DNA of 34,609 bases from an uncultured Clostridia bacterium (GTDB lineage Bacteria; Bacillota; Clostridia; Oscillospirales; Ruminococcaceae), in NCBI GenBank assembly GCA_947628615.1, contig CANRAO010000017.1, forward strand, positions 1-34,609, given 5' to 3'. Under the pieces are notes generated by a model. It saw only the letters and a program-made list of their open reading frames with translations. It had not been told where the DNA came from and did not search any database. The position numbers were made by a program, and so were the translations under genes. This document shows, piece by piece, positions 7,829 to 16,175 of the stretch (position 1 is its first letter; each line of letters starts with the position of its first letter).

Positions 7829-9082
7829 ATGTCTGAAAAAGCAAAAATAACAATAAAAGAACTTTACGGCAAAGAAAATGAAAATGCACAAACTGAAAGG
7901 TACAAAAAGGCTGTAGATAATTTTAAGGAGCTTTACGGCAATAGCGAATACCGCATTTTCTCAGCATCAGGAAGAACAGAGGTAGGCGGAAACCACACCG
8001 ACCACAATCTCGGAAAAGTACTTGCCGCAGGTGTTTCTCTTGACGTTATAGCAATAGTTAGAAAAACTGACGACAATGTAATCGAGATGAAGTCTGAGGG
8101 ATTTCCTAAAGATATTGTCGATTTAAGCGACCTTTCCGTTATAGACGACGAAAAAGGAAATTCATCTGCGCTTATAAGAGGAGTTGCCGCAGGCTTTAAA
8201 AACAAAAATTACGGTATTGGAGGATTTAAAGCGTATACAACTTCAAATGTCCTGAAGGGCTCGGGGCTTTCCTCCTCTGCCGCTTTTGAAGTCTTGATAG
8301 GAACGATTTTAAACTATCTTTATAATGACCTTAAAGCTACAAATGTAGAAATTGCACAAATTGCTCAATATGCAGAAAATGAATATTTTGGCAAGCCTTC
8401 GGGACTTATGGATCAGATGGCTTCAAGCGTAGGCAGCTTTATAACTATTGATTTCAAAGACGCTGAAAGCCCCGTTATTGAAAAGATCGATTTTGATTTT
8501 GCAAAGTGCGGATACAGTCTTTGCATAGTCGATACAAAGGGAAGCCACGAAGATCTAACTCCCGAATATGCTGCTATTCCAGATGAAATGAAGTCTGTAG
8601 CGAAATTTTTTGGAAAAAAAGTACTTCGTGAAATAACAATTTCCGATGTTCTTAAAAACATAACCGTTCTCAGAAAAAAGTTCGGCGACCGAGCTGTGCT
8701 TCGTTCACTTCACTTTTTGGACGAAAACGAAACCGTTGAGCGAGAGGCAAATGCGCTCAAAAACGGCGATTTCAATGCATTTTTGAAAGAGGTAACAAGG
8801 TCGGGCAACAGCTCATACAAATATCTTCAGAATATTTATGCCAACAAAAATCCACAGGAACAAGGACTTGCAATCGGCTTAAATCTTGCAGAAATGGTTC
8901 TTGACGGCGAAGGTGCCTGCCGGGTACACGGAGGCGGCTTCGCAGGAACTATTCAGGCATTTGTTCCAAATGATAAGCTGGATAAATTCAAAGAGACATT
9001 AAATGGCTGCTTCGGCGAAGGAAGCTGTCATATTATTTCCATACGTCCTGTAGGAGGAATTGAAGTAGCTGATGAAATTTAG
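7829..9082 (+). CDS. galK: Galactokinase-like GHMP kinase
   Basis: 417 residues of the GHMP kinase superfamily. Galactokinase makes galactose-1-phosphate from galactose and ATP (Leloir pathway). Three motifs are clear: the N-terminal galactokinase signature in the variant form GRTEVGGNHTDHNLGKVLA (about residues 49-67; classical is GRVNLIGEHTDYN), the phosphate-binding LKGSGLSSSAAFE (about 145-157), and the C-terminal GEGACRVHGGGFAGT. The GNHTDH variant recurs in clostridial GalK-annotated proteins, as far as I recall. No galT or galE is beside it. ATG with CGGAGGA site; the next gene (trmB) follows after 39 bases and is probably cotranscribed. Confidence 0.88.
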   Translation: MSEKAKITIKELYGKENENAQTERYKKAVDNFKELYGNSEYRIFSASGRTEVGGNHTDHNLGKVLAAGVSLDVIAIVRKTDDNVIEMKSEGFPKDIVDLSDLSVIDDEKGNSSALIRGVAAGFKNKNYGIGGFKAYTTSNVLKGSGLSSSAAFEVLIGTILNYLYNDLKATNVEIAQIAQYAENEYFGKPSGLMDQMASSVGSFITIDFKDAESPVIEKIDFDFAKCGYSLCIVDTKGSHEDLTPEYAAIPDEMKSVAKFFGKKVLREITISDVLKNITVLRKKFGDRAVLRSLHFLDENETVEREANALKNGDFNAFLKEVTRSGNSSYKYLQNIYANKNPQEQGLAIGLNLAEMVLDGEGACRVHGGGFAGTIQAFVPNDKLDKFKETLNGCFGEGSCHIISIRPVGGIEVADEI

Positions 9083-9121
9083 TTATCTGGCTTAAAACTA
9101 TTATGTAACGGAGAAAAATCT

Positions 9122-9793
9122 ATGCGAATGAGAAGAAAAAAGCATCTTGAAGAACGCCTTCGGGAATGCAGCGACTACATATTCTTTATGGAGCGTGAAG
9201 ATAGAAATTTTCAAACCGCCGTTTTGAAAAAAGAGTATATTGATCTCAAAAAGATTTTCAAAAACGAAAATCCTGTTCATTTGGAAATAGGCTGCGGAAA
9301 GGGCGGCTTTGTATGTGAAATTGCAAAGCAAAACCCCGAAGTAAATTTTCTTGCCGTTGAAAAGGCAAGCAACGTAATTGTGAAAGCCGCCGAGGACGCA
9401 AAAGCCACACAACTTAAAAACCTATATTTTATGCGTGGAAGCGCCGAATATCTGGAGTGTTATATTCCCAACAAATCAATCGACAGGATATATTTGAATT
9501 TCAGCTGTCCGTTCCCCAAGAAAAAATACGCAAGCCACAGGCTTACACATCACAATTTTCTTAAAATATATAAGTCTATATTGAACGACGGTGCAGAAAT
9601 CTGGCAAAAGACCGACAATGCTCATTTTTTTGAGTTCTCAATTGAACAGTTCTCACAAAACGGATTTGCACTTAAAAATGTAACGTTTGATTTACACAAT
9701 TCCGATTTTGAGGGAAATATAATGACCGAGTATGAAAAGCGTTTTTCAGATGAGGGGCTTCCAATATATAGACTGGAAGCTTACCTTATATAG
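9122..9793 (+). CDS. trmB: tRNA (guanine-N7-)-methyltransferase TrmB-like
   Basis: 223 residues; family role is SAM-dependent N7 methylation of G46 in the tRNA variable loop. The SAM-binding motif HLEIGCGKGGFV is at about residues 57-68, followed by AVEKASNV. The C-terminus has TEYEKRFSDEGLPIYRLEA, a strong TrmB hallmark. Odd point: the catalytic region normally NFSDPWPK-x-RH-x-KRR here reads NFSCPFPKKKYASHRL, so the conserved Asp is Cys, Trp is Phe and the KRR is SHR. I recall similar versions in relatives, so it may be a clade variant rather than a dead enzyme. ATG at 9122 has GGAG 8 bases upstream. Confidence 0.85.
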   Translation: MRMRRKKHLEERLRECSDYIFFMEREDRNFQTAVLKKEYIDLKKIFKNENPVHLEIGCGKGGFVCEIAKQNPEVNFLAVEKASNVIVKAAEDAKATQLKNLYFMRGSAEYLECYIPNKSIDRIYLNFSCPFPKKKYASHRLTHHNFLKIYKSILNDGAEIWQKTDNAHFFEFSIEQFSQNGFALKNVTFDLHNSDFEGNIMTEYEKRFSDEGLPIYRLEAYLI

Positions 9794-9805
9794 AATAAAA
9801 ATAAA

Positions 9806-9974
9806 AGTTTTCGCTCAAGCCTTTTTCAAAAGGCTTGCGGGTCAAGGGCAGAGTCCTGTCGCCGACCGCAGTCGGCGAAATCCTTTATATAGTGCGCTCC
9901 GAAAAGGGTGAATTTAAAAACAGTCCAGTGGACTGTTTTTAAAGAGGGAAAGCCCTGTAAGAGAGGGCTTTCCC
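9806..9974. repeat. Structured intergenic element with four perfect hairpins
   Basis: Between trmB and ilvC. Four hairpins without mismatches: CAAGCCTTT/AAAGGCTTG (9816-9837), TCGCCGAC/GTCGGCGA (9859-9878), AAAAACAGTCC/GGACTGTTTTT (9916-9940), GGGAAAGCCCT/AGGGCTTTCCC (9946-9974). The text AAGGCTTGCGGGTCAAGGG and CCTTTATATAGTGCGCTCC resembles a repeat I associate with Oscillospiraceae genomes, but there is no second copy in this window. No ORF. Probably a dispersed non-coding repeat. Confidence 0.55.
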
Positions 9975-9998
9975 TAAAATCAAACTTATTAAGCAAAA

Positions 9999-10031
9999 AT
10001 CGCACCTTGATTAGTCAGGGTGCGATATTTT
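9999..10031. terminator. Bidirectional terminator between trmB and ilvC
   Basis: ATCGCACC / GGTGCGAT arms (9999-10026) with A-run before and T-run after, so it can end transcription from both the rightward trmB side and the leftward ilvC side. Confidence 0.75.
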
Positions 10032-10056
10032 TATGCGTAAATTATTATGCGTTAAA

Positions 10057-11100
<1,044 letters not shown>

Positions 11101-11103
11101 CTA

Positions 11104-11129
11104 TAATTTGCATATGTATATGCAAATTA
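11104..11129. promoter_or_regulatory. Perfect 12+12 bp palindrome abutting the ilvC ribosome binding site
   Basis: Arms TAATTTGCATAT and ATATGCAAATTA around a 2-base centre. It ends next to the AGGAGG of ilvC. A weaker relative, TTTGCAAATATATGCAG, lies at 11204-11221. Its core TGCATA/TATGCA matches the palindrome before argG. Candidate operator or RNA hairpin of the ilvC leader. Confidence 0.5.
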
Positions 11130-11136
11130 GAAAATC

Positions 11137-11164
11137 AGAAGCAAGAAACAAGAGGCAAGAAATT
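11137..11164. repeat. Heptamer array D in the ilvC leader
   Basis: AGAAGCA, AGAAACA, AGAGGCA, AGAAATT in strict 7-bp register. Read in the ilvC direction it is TCTTGCC/TCTTGTT/TCTTGCT, the same family and same orientation relative to the downstream gene as array C block two. Confidence 0.8.
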
Positions 11165-11339
11165 ATCTTGCCGACTGCAATACTCCTAGATTTTATATGT
11201 AAAATTTGCAAATATATGCAGTTTAATATTGTTTTTATAATAAGGAAATAAATCCCCTTATTTTTATGTTTAAGTAATTTATTTGTTCGCACATTCTATT
11301 ATGAATTTAAAATGTTACATAAATGTTTTAATTAATTGT

Positions 11340-11837
11340 TTATTTTTTAAAAGTCATAACATCCTGACCTTTTTGTATGGCTATCGTTCCTGTTCTTACG
11401 ACCTCAAGAACATCATACGGCTTTGTTATCTCCTCCAGCCTGCAAATATGAGCGTAAGTGTCAGCCAGCAGAATAGTCATAGTTGTCAGCGAAATATCAA
11501 TGACCTTTGCTCCTGTGATGTCAGCAATAGTCATGATCTCGCTTCGCTTTTCAGCAGGGACCCTAAGCTTTATCAGTATAAGCTCCCTTTCCAGCTTCTC
11601 GTCCTTTGTCAGAGTTTTGACCTTGATAACGTCAATCAGCTTATTAAGCTGCTTTTCAACCTGCTCAACTATATACTCGTCTCCGTCTACTATGATCGTA
11701 ACCCTCGAAACCGCAGGATCGTCTGTTATACCCACAGCAAGGCTCTCAATATTAAATCCTCTTCTCGAAAACAATCCCGAGATTCTCGACAGAGCTCCTG
11801 CATGATTTTCAACTAAAACTGAAATAGTATACTTCAT
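11340..11837 (-). CDS. ilvN: Acetolactate synthase small (regulatory) subunit
   Basis: 165 residues; regulatory partner of IlvB that confers valine feedback control. The N-terminal ACT domain is at about 1-75: MKYTISVLVENHAGALSRISGLFSRRGFNIESLAVG, with the valine-binding loop ENHAGALSRI. The C-terminal domain (about 85-160) has the typical RELILIKLRVPAEKR. I chose the ATG at 11837 because family members start right at this strand; the frame open to 11933 would add 32 residues not seen in the family and overlap ilvB. A GAAGGG site lies 13 bases before this ATG, slightly long; an ATG four codons earlier is possible. It follows ilvB after 31 bases. Confidence 0.93.
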   Translation of the reverse strand: MKYTISVLVENHAGALSRISGLFSRRGFNIESLAVGITDDPAVSRVTIIVDGDEYIVEQVEKQLNKLIDVIKVKTLTKDEKLERELILIKLRVPAEKRSEIMTIADITGAKVIDISLTTMTILLADTYAHICRLEEITKPYDVLEVVRTGTIAIQKGQDVMTFKK

Positions 11838-11868
11838 TATATATAACATTCCCTTCAAAATCGTAATA

Positions 11869-13479
11869 TTATAGAGTGCTTTCAAAATCATCCACAACAC
11901 ATTCCACCAGATAACAGCCCTTGTGCGACGCAAGCTTATTTATCGCCTTTTGTGCCGTTTCCTCGCTGTCGACTCTCATTGCAGGTATTCCGTAAGCCTC
12001 TGCAAGAGTAATAAAATCAGGCGAACCGTCAAGCGAGACCGCCGTCAGATGATTTTTATACACATTTGTCTGAACTTCTCTTACCATTCCCAAGAAGTTG
12101 TTTTTCATAACCACAATCTTAATGTCAACATTGTGCTGAACCGCAGTTGCAAGCTCCATAAAAGACATCTGAAAAGCACCGTCGCCGCAAATTGCAATAA
12201 CAGGGTGGTTTTCGTCTGCCAGCTTTGCCCCTATCGCCGCAGGAACAGAATATCCCATTGTTCCCATACCGCCTGACGTTAAAAAACGTCCGTCACGGAT
12301 CTTATAACTGGTAGCGCTCCAAATCTGATTCTGCCCTACATCTGCAACGACCGTTGTGTTCTTAGGCATTTTTTCAGACAAATCGCTTATAAACTTTCTC
12401 GGGTTTACCTTTCCCTGCTTAACAGGCTTTAAAATCTCCTCAGATTTAAAATTGTCAAGTTCTTTAAGCCATTCGGTATGCTCTTTAGGCCCTATATGCT
12501 CCAGCATTTGCCTTAATACCTGCTTTGCGTCTCCTACAAGCGGAATATCTACGCCTAAATTCTTGCCGATTTCAGCAGGGTCAATATCTATATGAATAAC
12601 CTTTGTCGTTTTTTTGACTACATTGGGATTTCCTATTGCTCTGTCTCCTACCCTTGCGCCTACCAGGAAAATAACGTCGCAAAGCTCTACTGCCTTGTTT
12701 GCGATTCTTTTTCCGTGCATTCCTATCATACCGAAAAACAGCTCGTTGTCGGCAGAAAATGCCGATATGCCCATCATTGTAGTAACTACGGGAATCTGCA
12801 TAACTTTTGACAGCTCTGTTATTTCGCTTACTGCATTTGACGAGAAAACTCCCCCGCCTATGCAGATAAGAGGCTTCTTTGCATCATTCAAAGCCTTAAT
12901 AACTCGCTTTACCTGAAGCATATTACCCTTTGTAGTCGGCTTATAACTTCTTATGTCTACAGTCTTGGGATATTTGAAATCTATCTCCTGCATCTGAACG
13001 TCCATAGGAACGTCAATCAGCACAGGTCCGGGACGTCCCGTACCTGCTATATAAAACGCTTCCTTAAATGCTCTCGGAAGCTCATTCTTGTTCTTAATCA
13101 GATAACTATGCTTTACAAACGGTTCGGCAGCACCAGTTATGTCTGCCTCCTGAAAAGCGTCAGAGCCTATCTGTTCGTTGTTGACCTGCCCTGTTATTAT
13201 TACAAGCGGTATAGAATCCGCATACGCAGTTGCAATAGCAGTTATAAGATTTGTTGCTCCCGGCCCCGAAGTCGCAATGCATACGCCCGGTCTTCCTGTT
13301 ATTCTTGCGTAACCGCTCGCCGCATGACCTGCGTTTGCTTCGTGACGAACAAGTATGTGTCTTATATCACTCTCATATAAAGCGTCGTAGAATGGACAAA
13401 TCGCCGCTCCCGGATAACCAAAGACGACTTTGACCTGCTCTGCTTCCAAGCATTTTACCATTGCTTCGCTTATTTTCAT
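11869..13479 (-). CDS. ilvB: Acetolactate synthase large (catalytic) subunit
   Basis: TPP-dependent condensation of two pyruvates (or pyruvate and 2-oxobutyrate), first common step of branched-chain amino acid synthesis. 536 residues, slightly shorter than the usual 550-570. N-terminal TPP domain with catalytic Glu47 in VRHEANAGHAASGYAR; central FAD-type domain from about 190; C-terminal TPP-binding motif GDGAFQMSFMELATA ending with KNN about 30 residues later. The ATG at 13479 follows ATGGAGGCGG. First gene of leftward ilvB-ilvN-ilvC, with its own consensus promoter at 13538-13566. I find no T-box leader: the 5' leader is only about 50 bases. Confidence 0.97.
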   Translation of the reverse strand: MKISEAMVKCLEAEQVKVVFGYPGAAICPFYDALYESDIRHILVRHEANAGHAASGYARITGRPGVCIATSGPGATNLITAIATAYADSIPLVIITGQVNNEQIGSDAFQEADITGAAEPFVKHSYLIKNKNELPRAFKEAFYIAGTGRPGPVLIDVPMDVQMQEIDFKYPKTVDIRSYKPTTKGNMLQVKRVIKALNDAKKPLICIGGGVFSSNAVSEITELSKVMQIPVVTTMMGISAFSADNELFFGMIGMHGKRIANKAVELCDVIFLVGARVGDRAIGNPNVVKKTTKVIHIDIDPAEIGKNLGVDIPLVGDAKQVLRQMLEHIGPKEHTEWLKELDNFKSEEILKPVKQGKVNPRKFISDLSEKMPKNTTVVADVGQNQIWSATSYKIRDGRFLTSGGMGTMGYSVPAAIGAKLADENHPVIAICGDGAFQMSFMELATAVQHNVDIKIVVMKNNFLGMVREVQTNVYKNHLTAVSLDGSPDFITLAEAYGIPAMRVDSEETAQKAINKLASHKGCYLVECVVDDFESTL

Positions 13480-13537
13480 ATCAAGCCGCCTCCATATCTA
13501 AAAGATTAATATATCTTACCATAAAATATATAAAAAA

Positions 13538-13566
13538 ATTATACAACATCTGAGAGGTTAAGTCAA
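13538..13566 (-). promoter_or_regulatory. ilvB promoter
   Basis: On the complement: TTGACT, 17-bp spacer, TATAAT. It lies directly downstream of the T-tract of hairpin RNA unit 1, so ilvB is started afresh rather than by read-through. Confidence 0.8.
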
Positions 13567-13591
13567 GCACATTAAAATAAGAAACAAAAAC

Positions 13592-13660
13592 AAAAAATTG
13601 ACAGATGAAGTTTCTAGAACGGACCGAAGTGCGTTCAAGTCAATAACTTCATCTGCCATT
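13592..13660 (-). ncRNA. Putative small hairpin RNA, unit 1
   Basis: Predicted transcript of about 68 nt. Arms: GGCAGATGAAGTT and AACTTCATCTGTC (13600-13657), a 13-bp stem, with an inner GAACG/CGTTC stem, followed by TTTTTT. One position pairs only as G-U on this strand (A-C on the other), which supports leftward transcription. The promoter lies directly before it. Could be an sRNA or simply a strong insulated terminator. No known RNA family recognised. Confidence 0.55.
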
Positions 13661-13666
13661 ATAATT

Positions 13667-13695
13667 ATAATATTATAAAACCAAAATATTGTCAA
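13667..13695 (-). promoter_or_regulatory. Promoter of hairpin RNA unit 1
   Basis: On the complement: CTATTGACAATATT includes -35 TTGACA; 17-bp spacer; -10 TATTAT (with overlapping TATAAT words just downstream). The predicted start is at the base of the hairpin. Confidence 0.65.
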
Positions 13696-13711
13696 TAGCG
13701 AAAGTATTAGA

Positions 13712-13780
13712 ATAAAAAGAATCAAGATTGGTTGAAACTTAATAGGCTCCAATCGCCGTTAGTCAACCAACCTGATTCTA
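13712..13780 (-). ncRNA. Putative small hairpin RNA, unit 2
   Basis: Predicted transcript of about 68 nt. Arms AGAATCAGGTTGGTTGA and TCAACCAATCTTGATTCT (13718-13779): 17 pairs with one bulge and one G-U pair that forms only on this strand; inner GGC/GCC; then TTTTT. Same design, size and direction as unit 1 but unrelated stem sequence. Confidence 0.55.
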
Positions 13781-13785
13781 ATAAA

Positions 13786-13813
13786 AATATATCACAAAAA
13801 ATAATATTGTCAA
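13786..13813 (-). promoter_or_regulatory. Promoter of hairpin RNA unit 2
   Basis: On the complement: CTATTGACAATATT includes -35 TTGACA; 16-bp spacer; -10 TATATT. The 14-base block around the -35 is identical to that of unit 1, 118 bp away. Confidence 0.65.
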
Positions 13814-13893
13814 TAGTAACCTTTTATTTTCGCTAATATTATGTACAACCTTTGCATATATTGCTATATACTTACAAAAAGGTTGATGAAATC

Positions 13894-14973
13894 GTGGATA
13901 CTAAAAAAACAAAAGTAAGACAGTCAGGTATAGAATTATTGCGTATTCTTATGATGCTTCAGGTGATATTTCTGCATATATGTCTTTACGGAGGCTACAG
14001 TTCCATTGCTAAACATAATTTATCAGGGATACACAAAGCTGTGTTCTATCTGGTTTATTTGTCATCAAGATGCCCTGTTTATGTTTACATCTTGATTTTC
14101 GGATATTTCTCAGTTTCGTCAAACAAAACATTAGATAGCATTAAAGGTAAAATTGCCAAAATATATTTGCCGATGCTTTTTTATTCTTTAGTTATTCCCT
14201 TTATCGGTCGGATTTTCGGTCTTTGGCGGCTTAGTAATATCGAAAAAGTAAGAGCGTTTTTCCCGTTTACATCAAGAATTTGGTACTTTATGACACTCTA
14301 TCTGCTGGTACTGATTTTAAGCCCATTCCTTAATAAAACACTGACTGCTCTTTCTAAAAAAGAGTATACAAGACTCGTTATCATACTCTTTTTAATGTTC
14401 TCCGTCTGGACGGTTTTTGCTCAGCTCGACCAGACAAACAGCATTATCAGACTTAATAAAATATTCGATTACGACGGTAAATGTCTGTACGGATTTGTTT
14501 ATATGTATGTTCTGGGAGGTTTTTTAAGACTCCATATCCCCTGTCATAAAAAAGCCCAATACAGATATTTGTTTGTCTTTGCCTTGCTTACACTCATTAA
14601 TGCTGCGCTTTGTAAATTCATAAACGGCTACTCCGTAATATCTACCAAAAATAATAACCCCTTTGTCGTTTTGCAATGTGTTTGCCTTGTATTGTTTTTC
14701 AGGGACTTAAAATTCAAGTCAAAAGTAATAAACTGTATCGCAGCCGTAAATCTCGGAGTTTATATGATCCACGAGCATTTTCTTGTAAGAAATAAAATAT
14801 GGAACGACTTGTTTGGTTTTCTAAGTGAAAAATCTTTCTATAAATCAAATACATACCCTTTTATAATACTTTTAATATGTCTGTCAGTGTTCACAGCCTG
14901 CGGAATTATCGAAAAGGTCAGAGTGCGGCTGTTTAAGGGCGTCAGTACTATAATAAAAGTCATAATGTCGTAG
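13894..14973 (+). CDS. Acyltransferase family 3 membrane protein
   Basis: 359 residues with about ten hydrophobic segments, family of integral-membrane acyltransferases that O-acetylate cell-surface glycans or exported sugars (OafA/WecH-like). The N-terminus shows the hallmark RQSGIELLRILMMLQVIFLHICLYGG, with the conserved R in ELLR and the putative catalytic His in the first segment (FLH). The C-terminus has GVYMIHEHFLVR, another common family motif. I chose the GTG at 13894 (V-D-T-K-K-T) because AAAGG lies 11 bases before it; the frame is open upstream only through TTG codons. No cell-wall operon around it, so the acceptor is unknown. Confidence 0.85.
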   Translation: MDTKKTKVRQSGIELLRILMMLQVIFLHICLYGGYSSIAKHNLSGIHKAVFYLVYLSSRCPVYVYILIFGYFSVSSNKTLDSIKGKIAKIYLPMLFYSLVIPFIGRIFGLWRLSNIEKVRAFFPFTSRIWYFMTLYLLVLILSPFLNKTLTALSKKEYTRLVIILFLMFSVWTVFAQLDQTNSIIRLNKIFDYDGKCLYGFVYMYVLGGFLRLHIPCHKKAQYRYLFVFALLTLINAALCKFINGYSVISTKNNNPFVVLQCVCLVLFFRDLKFKSKVINCIAAVNLGVYMIHEHFLVRNKIWNDLFGFLSEKSFYKSNTYPFIILLICLSVFTACGIIEKVRVRLFKGVSTIIKVIMS

Positions 14974-14980
14974 AAAAAGA

Positions 14981-15014
14981 AACACCGCTGCTATCTAAAG
15001 CAATGGTGTTTTTT
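14981..15014 (+). terminator. Terminator after acyltransferase gene
   Basis: AACACC-GC-TGCT / AGCA-AT-GGTGTT hairpin followed by TTTT. Confidence 0.75.
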
Positions 15015-15027
15015 AAGTGCTATAATA

Positions 15028-15219
15028 CTATTTTTCATCATTTGATGTTTGACTATTTGAGCTATCCAGATTATCAATTGCATAATATAAACATTGTATT
15101 ACTAATTGATTTAGAGATAACTTATTTTCAAATGCCAGTTTATCAAGTTTATTGACAAGTTCTTCAGGCAAGCGAAAAGATTTACTTATCGCATCATAAC
15201 CTTTCTTTATTTTCCACAT
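15028..15219 (-). CDS. Ribbon-helix-helix protein (HicB/CopG-like tail)
   Basis: 63 residues. SKSFRLPEELVNKLDKLAFENKLSLNQLVIQCLYYAIDNL reads as a ribbon-helix-helix DNA-binding fold: beta strand (KSFRLP), helix 1 (EELVNKLDKLAFEN), helix 2 (SLNQLVIQCLYYAI). Such proteins are repressors, often of plasmid or toxin-antitoxin origin. Start ATG has a perfect AGGAGGAG site. No partner toxin gene is adjacent. Confidence 0.7.
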   Translation of the reverse strand: MWKIKKGYDAISKSFRLPEELVNKLDKLAFENKLSLNQLVIQCLYYAIDNLDSSNSQTSNDEK

Positions 15220-15444
15220 AAGTACTTACTCCTCCTAATAATTATATTATGCAATATATTTTGTGCAAATTATACAATTATTTTGCAATATATTTGTATT
15301 ATTTTCTGCTTGCATTTATTATTTTAAAGCGTTATAATTATAAAAACAGTATTTTTCAAATCACTAATTCTTCGATAAAAATACCCAAAAATCCCCCTAA
15401 ATATTAATATATTAAAAATTATATTATAAATTCGTATGAATTGC

Positions 15445-15473
15445 TTGACTAACATTCATTTGAATGTTATAAT
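15445..15473 (+). promoter_or_regulatory. Promoter with embedded operator, 60-residue RHH gene
   Basis: TTGACT, 17-bp spacer, TATAAT. The spacer contains the perfect inverted repeat ACATTCA-TT-TGAATGT (15452-15467), ideally placed for repressor occlusion of RNA polymerase. Confidence 0.75.
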
Positions 15474-15499
15474 ATATACAAAAATTGGAGAATAAAAAT

Positions 15500-15682
15500 A
15501 TGAACAGAAAAACGGAACAACTAACTGTAAATATTGATTCAGAATTATTACATAAATACAAATATATATGCAGATATTTCAAAATTAGTTTAAGAGAACA
15601 GCTATCTTTTACTTTGTTAAAATACGTAAATAGCTTTGAGGAAATAAACGGACCTATTGAGCTAAACGAAAATAGACGCTGA
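15500..15682 (+). CDS. Small ribbon-helix-helix-like protein
   Basis: 60 residues, MNRKTEQLTVNIDSELLHKYKYICRYFKISLREQLSFTLLKYV. The pattern strand (EQLTVNI), helix (SELLHKYKYICRYF), helix (SLREQLSFTLLKYV) fits a ribbon-helix-helix DNA-binding protein. The ATG at 15500 follows TTGGAG with 9-base spacing. Its promoter holds a perfect palindrome, suggesting self-repression. The gene or genes normally downstream appear lost: only decayed sequence follows. Confidence 0.6.
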   Translation: MNRKTEQLTVNIDSELLHKYKYICRYFKISLREQLSFTLLKYVNSFEEINGPIELNENRR

Positions 15683-15689
15683 ACTAATG

Positions 15690-15857
15690 AGCGAATTTGA
15701 AAAGGTATACAAATATCGTAAACGAACAATAGACAAACAGTTTTAAATGCTGATAATAAACAATACAATCGGTTTCAGCAGACAGAACGATCCTTTGGAA
15801 CTATATGCGGTAAATGTCATAACTTAAAGACATCTAAAAATTTATTATAGATGTACA
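15690..15857 (+). pseudogene. Decayed coding remnant after RHH gene
   Basis: A short frame MSEFEKVYKYRKRTIDKQF stops at 15746; another frame then reads on through RFQQTERSFGTICGKCHNLK before a stop. The two pieces could be one gene with a frameshift; a CGKCH motif suggests a zinc-binding segment. No ribosome binding site. I do not recognise the family. Sequence from about 15860 to 16017 shows nothing. Confidence 0.25.
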
Positions 15858-16017
15858 GTTGTGGTTGCCTTGTTTAGTACAATCTTAAATGGGATATATA
15901 ATACGAAGGGTTCAGTTATTAATTTTAGCCAATTTTTTAAATTTTTCATTGTTTTAATCATCCTCTGTTTGAATTTATTGATTGCAAAGCCAATTGAATT
16001 GGTGATAATGCAATCAG

Positions 16018-16058
16018 CAGCCGCCTTTTAGATAATACTCAAGGGCGGCTGTTTTTTT
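16018..16058 (+). terminator. Terminator upstream of valS
   Basis: CAGCCGCC / GGCGGCTG hairpin followed by seven T. Confidence 0.75.
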
Positions 16059-16081
16059 ATTATCTTAATGGTATATTGCAC

Positions 16082-16110
16082 TTGCTTATTGATTTTATTT
16101 ATGTTATACT
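16082..16110 (+). promoter_or_regulatory. valS promoter
   Basis: TTGCTT, 17-bp spacer, TATACT, about 65 bp before the start codon. The leader is too short for a T-box. Confidence 0.65.
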
Positions 16111-16175
16111 TTAGATAAATTTTTAAAAAAAGGAAATTAACAGATAGTTTTCTTAATAAAGAAAGGCTGGAAAAG

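Noticed and set aside
11101-11292. Leftward 63-codon ORF in the ilvC leader
   Set aside because: Made of palindrome and heptamer repeat sequence, with no ribosome binding site.
11283-11816. Rightward 177-codon ORF over ilvN
   Set aside because: Antisense shadow of ilvN with low-complexity composition.
13480-13537. Possible T-box or leader-peptide attenuator for ilvB
   Set aside because: Leader of about 50 bases only; no T-box sequence, no run of Leu/Val/Ile codons, and the upstream hairpins end before the ilvB promoter.
13558-13752. Leftward 64-codon ORF in the hairpin RNA region
   Set aside because: Both hairpins and a promoter explain the sequence; no ribosome binding site, and the internal ATG coincides with the predicted transcript start of unit 1.
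15028-15682. Toxin-antitoxin module formed by the two ribbon-helix-helix genes
   Set aside because: Neither has an adjacent intact partner gene; they point in different directions and are 280 bp apart.
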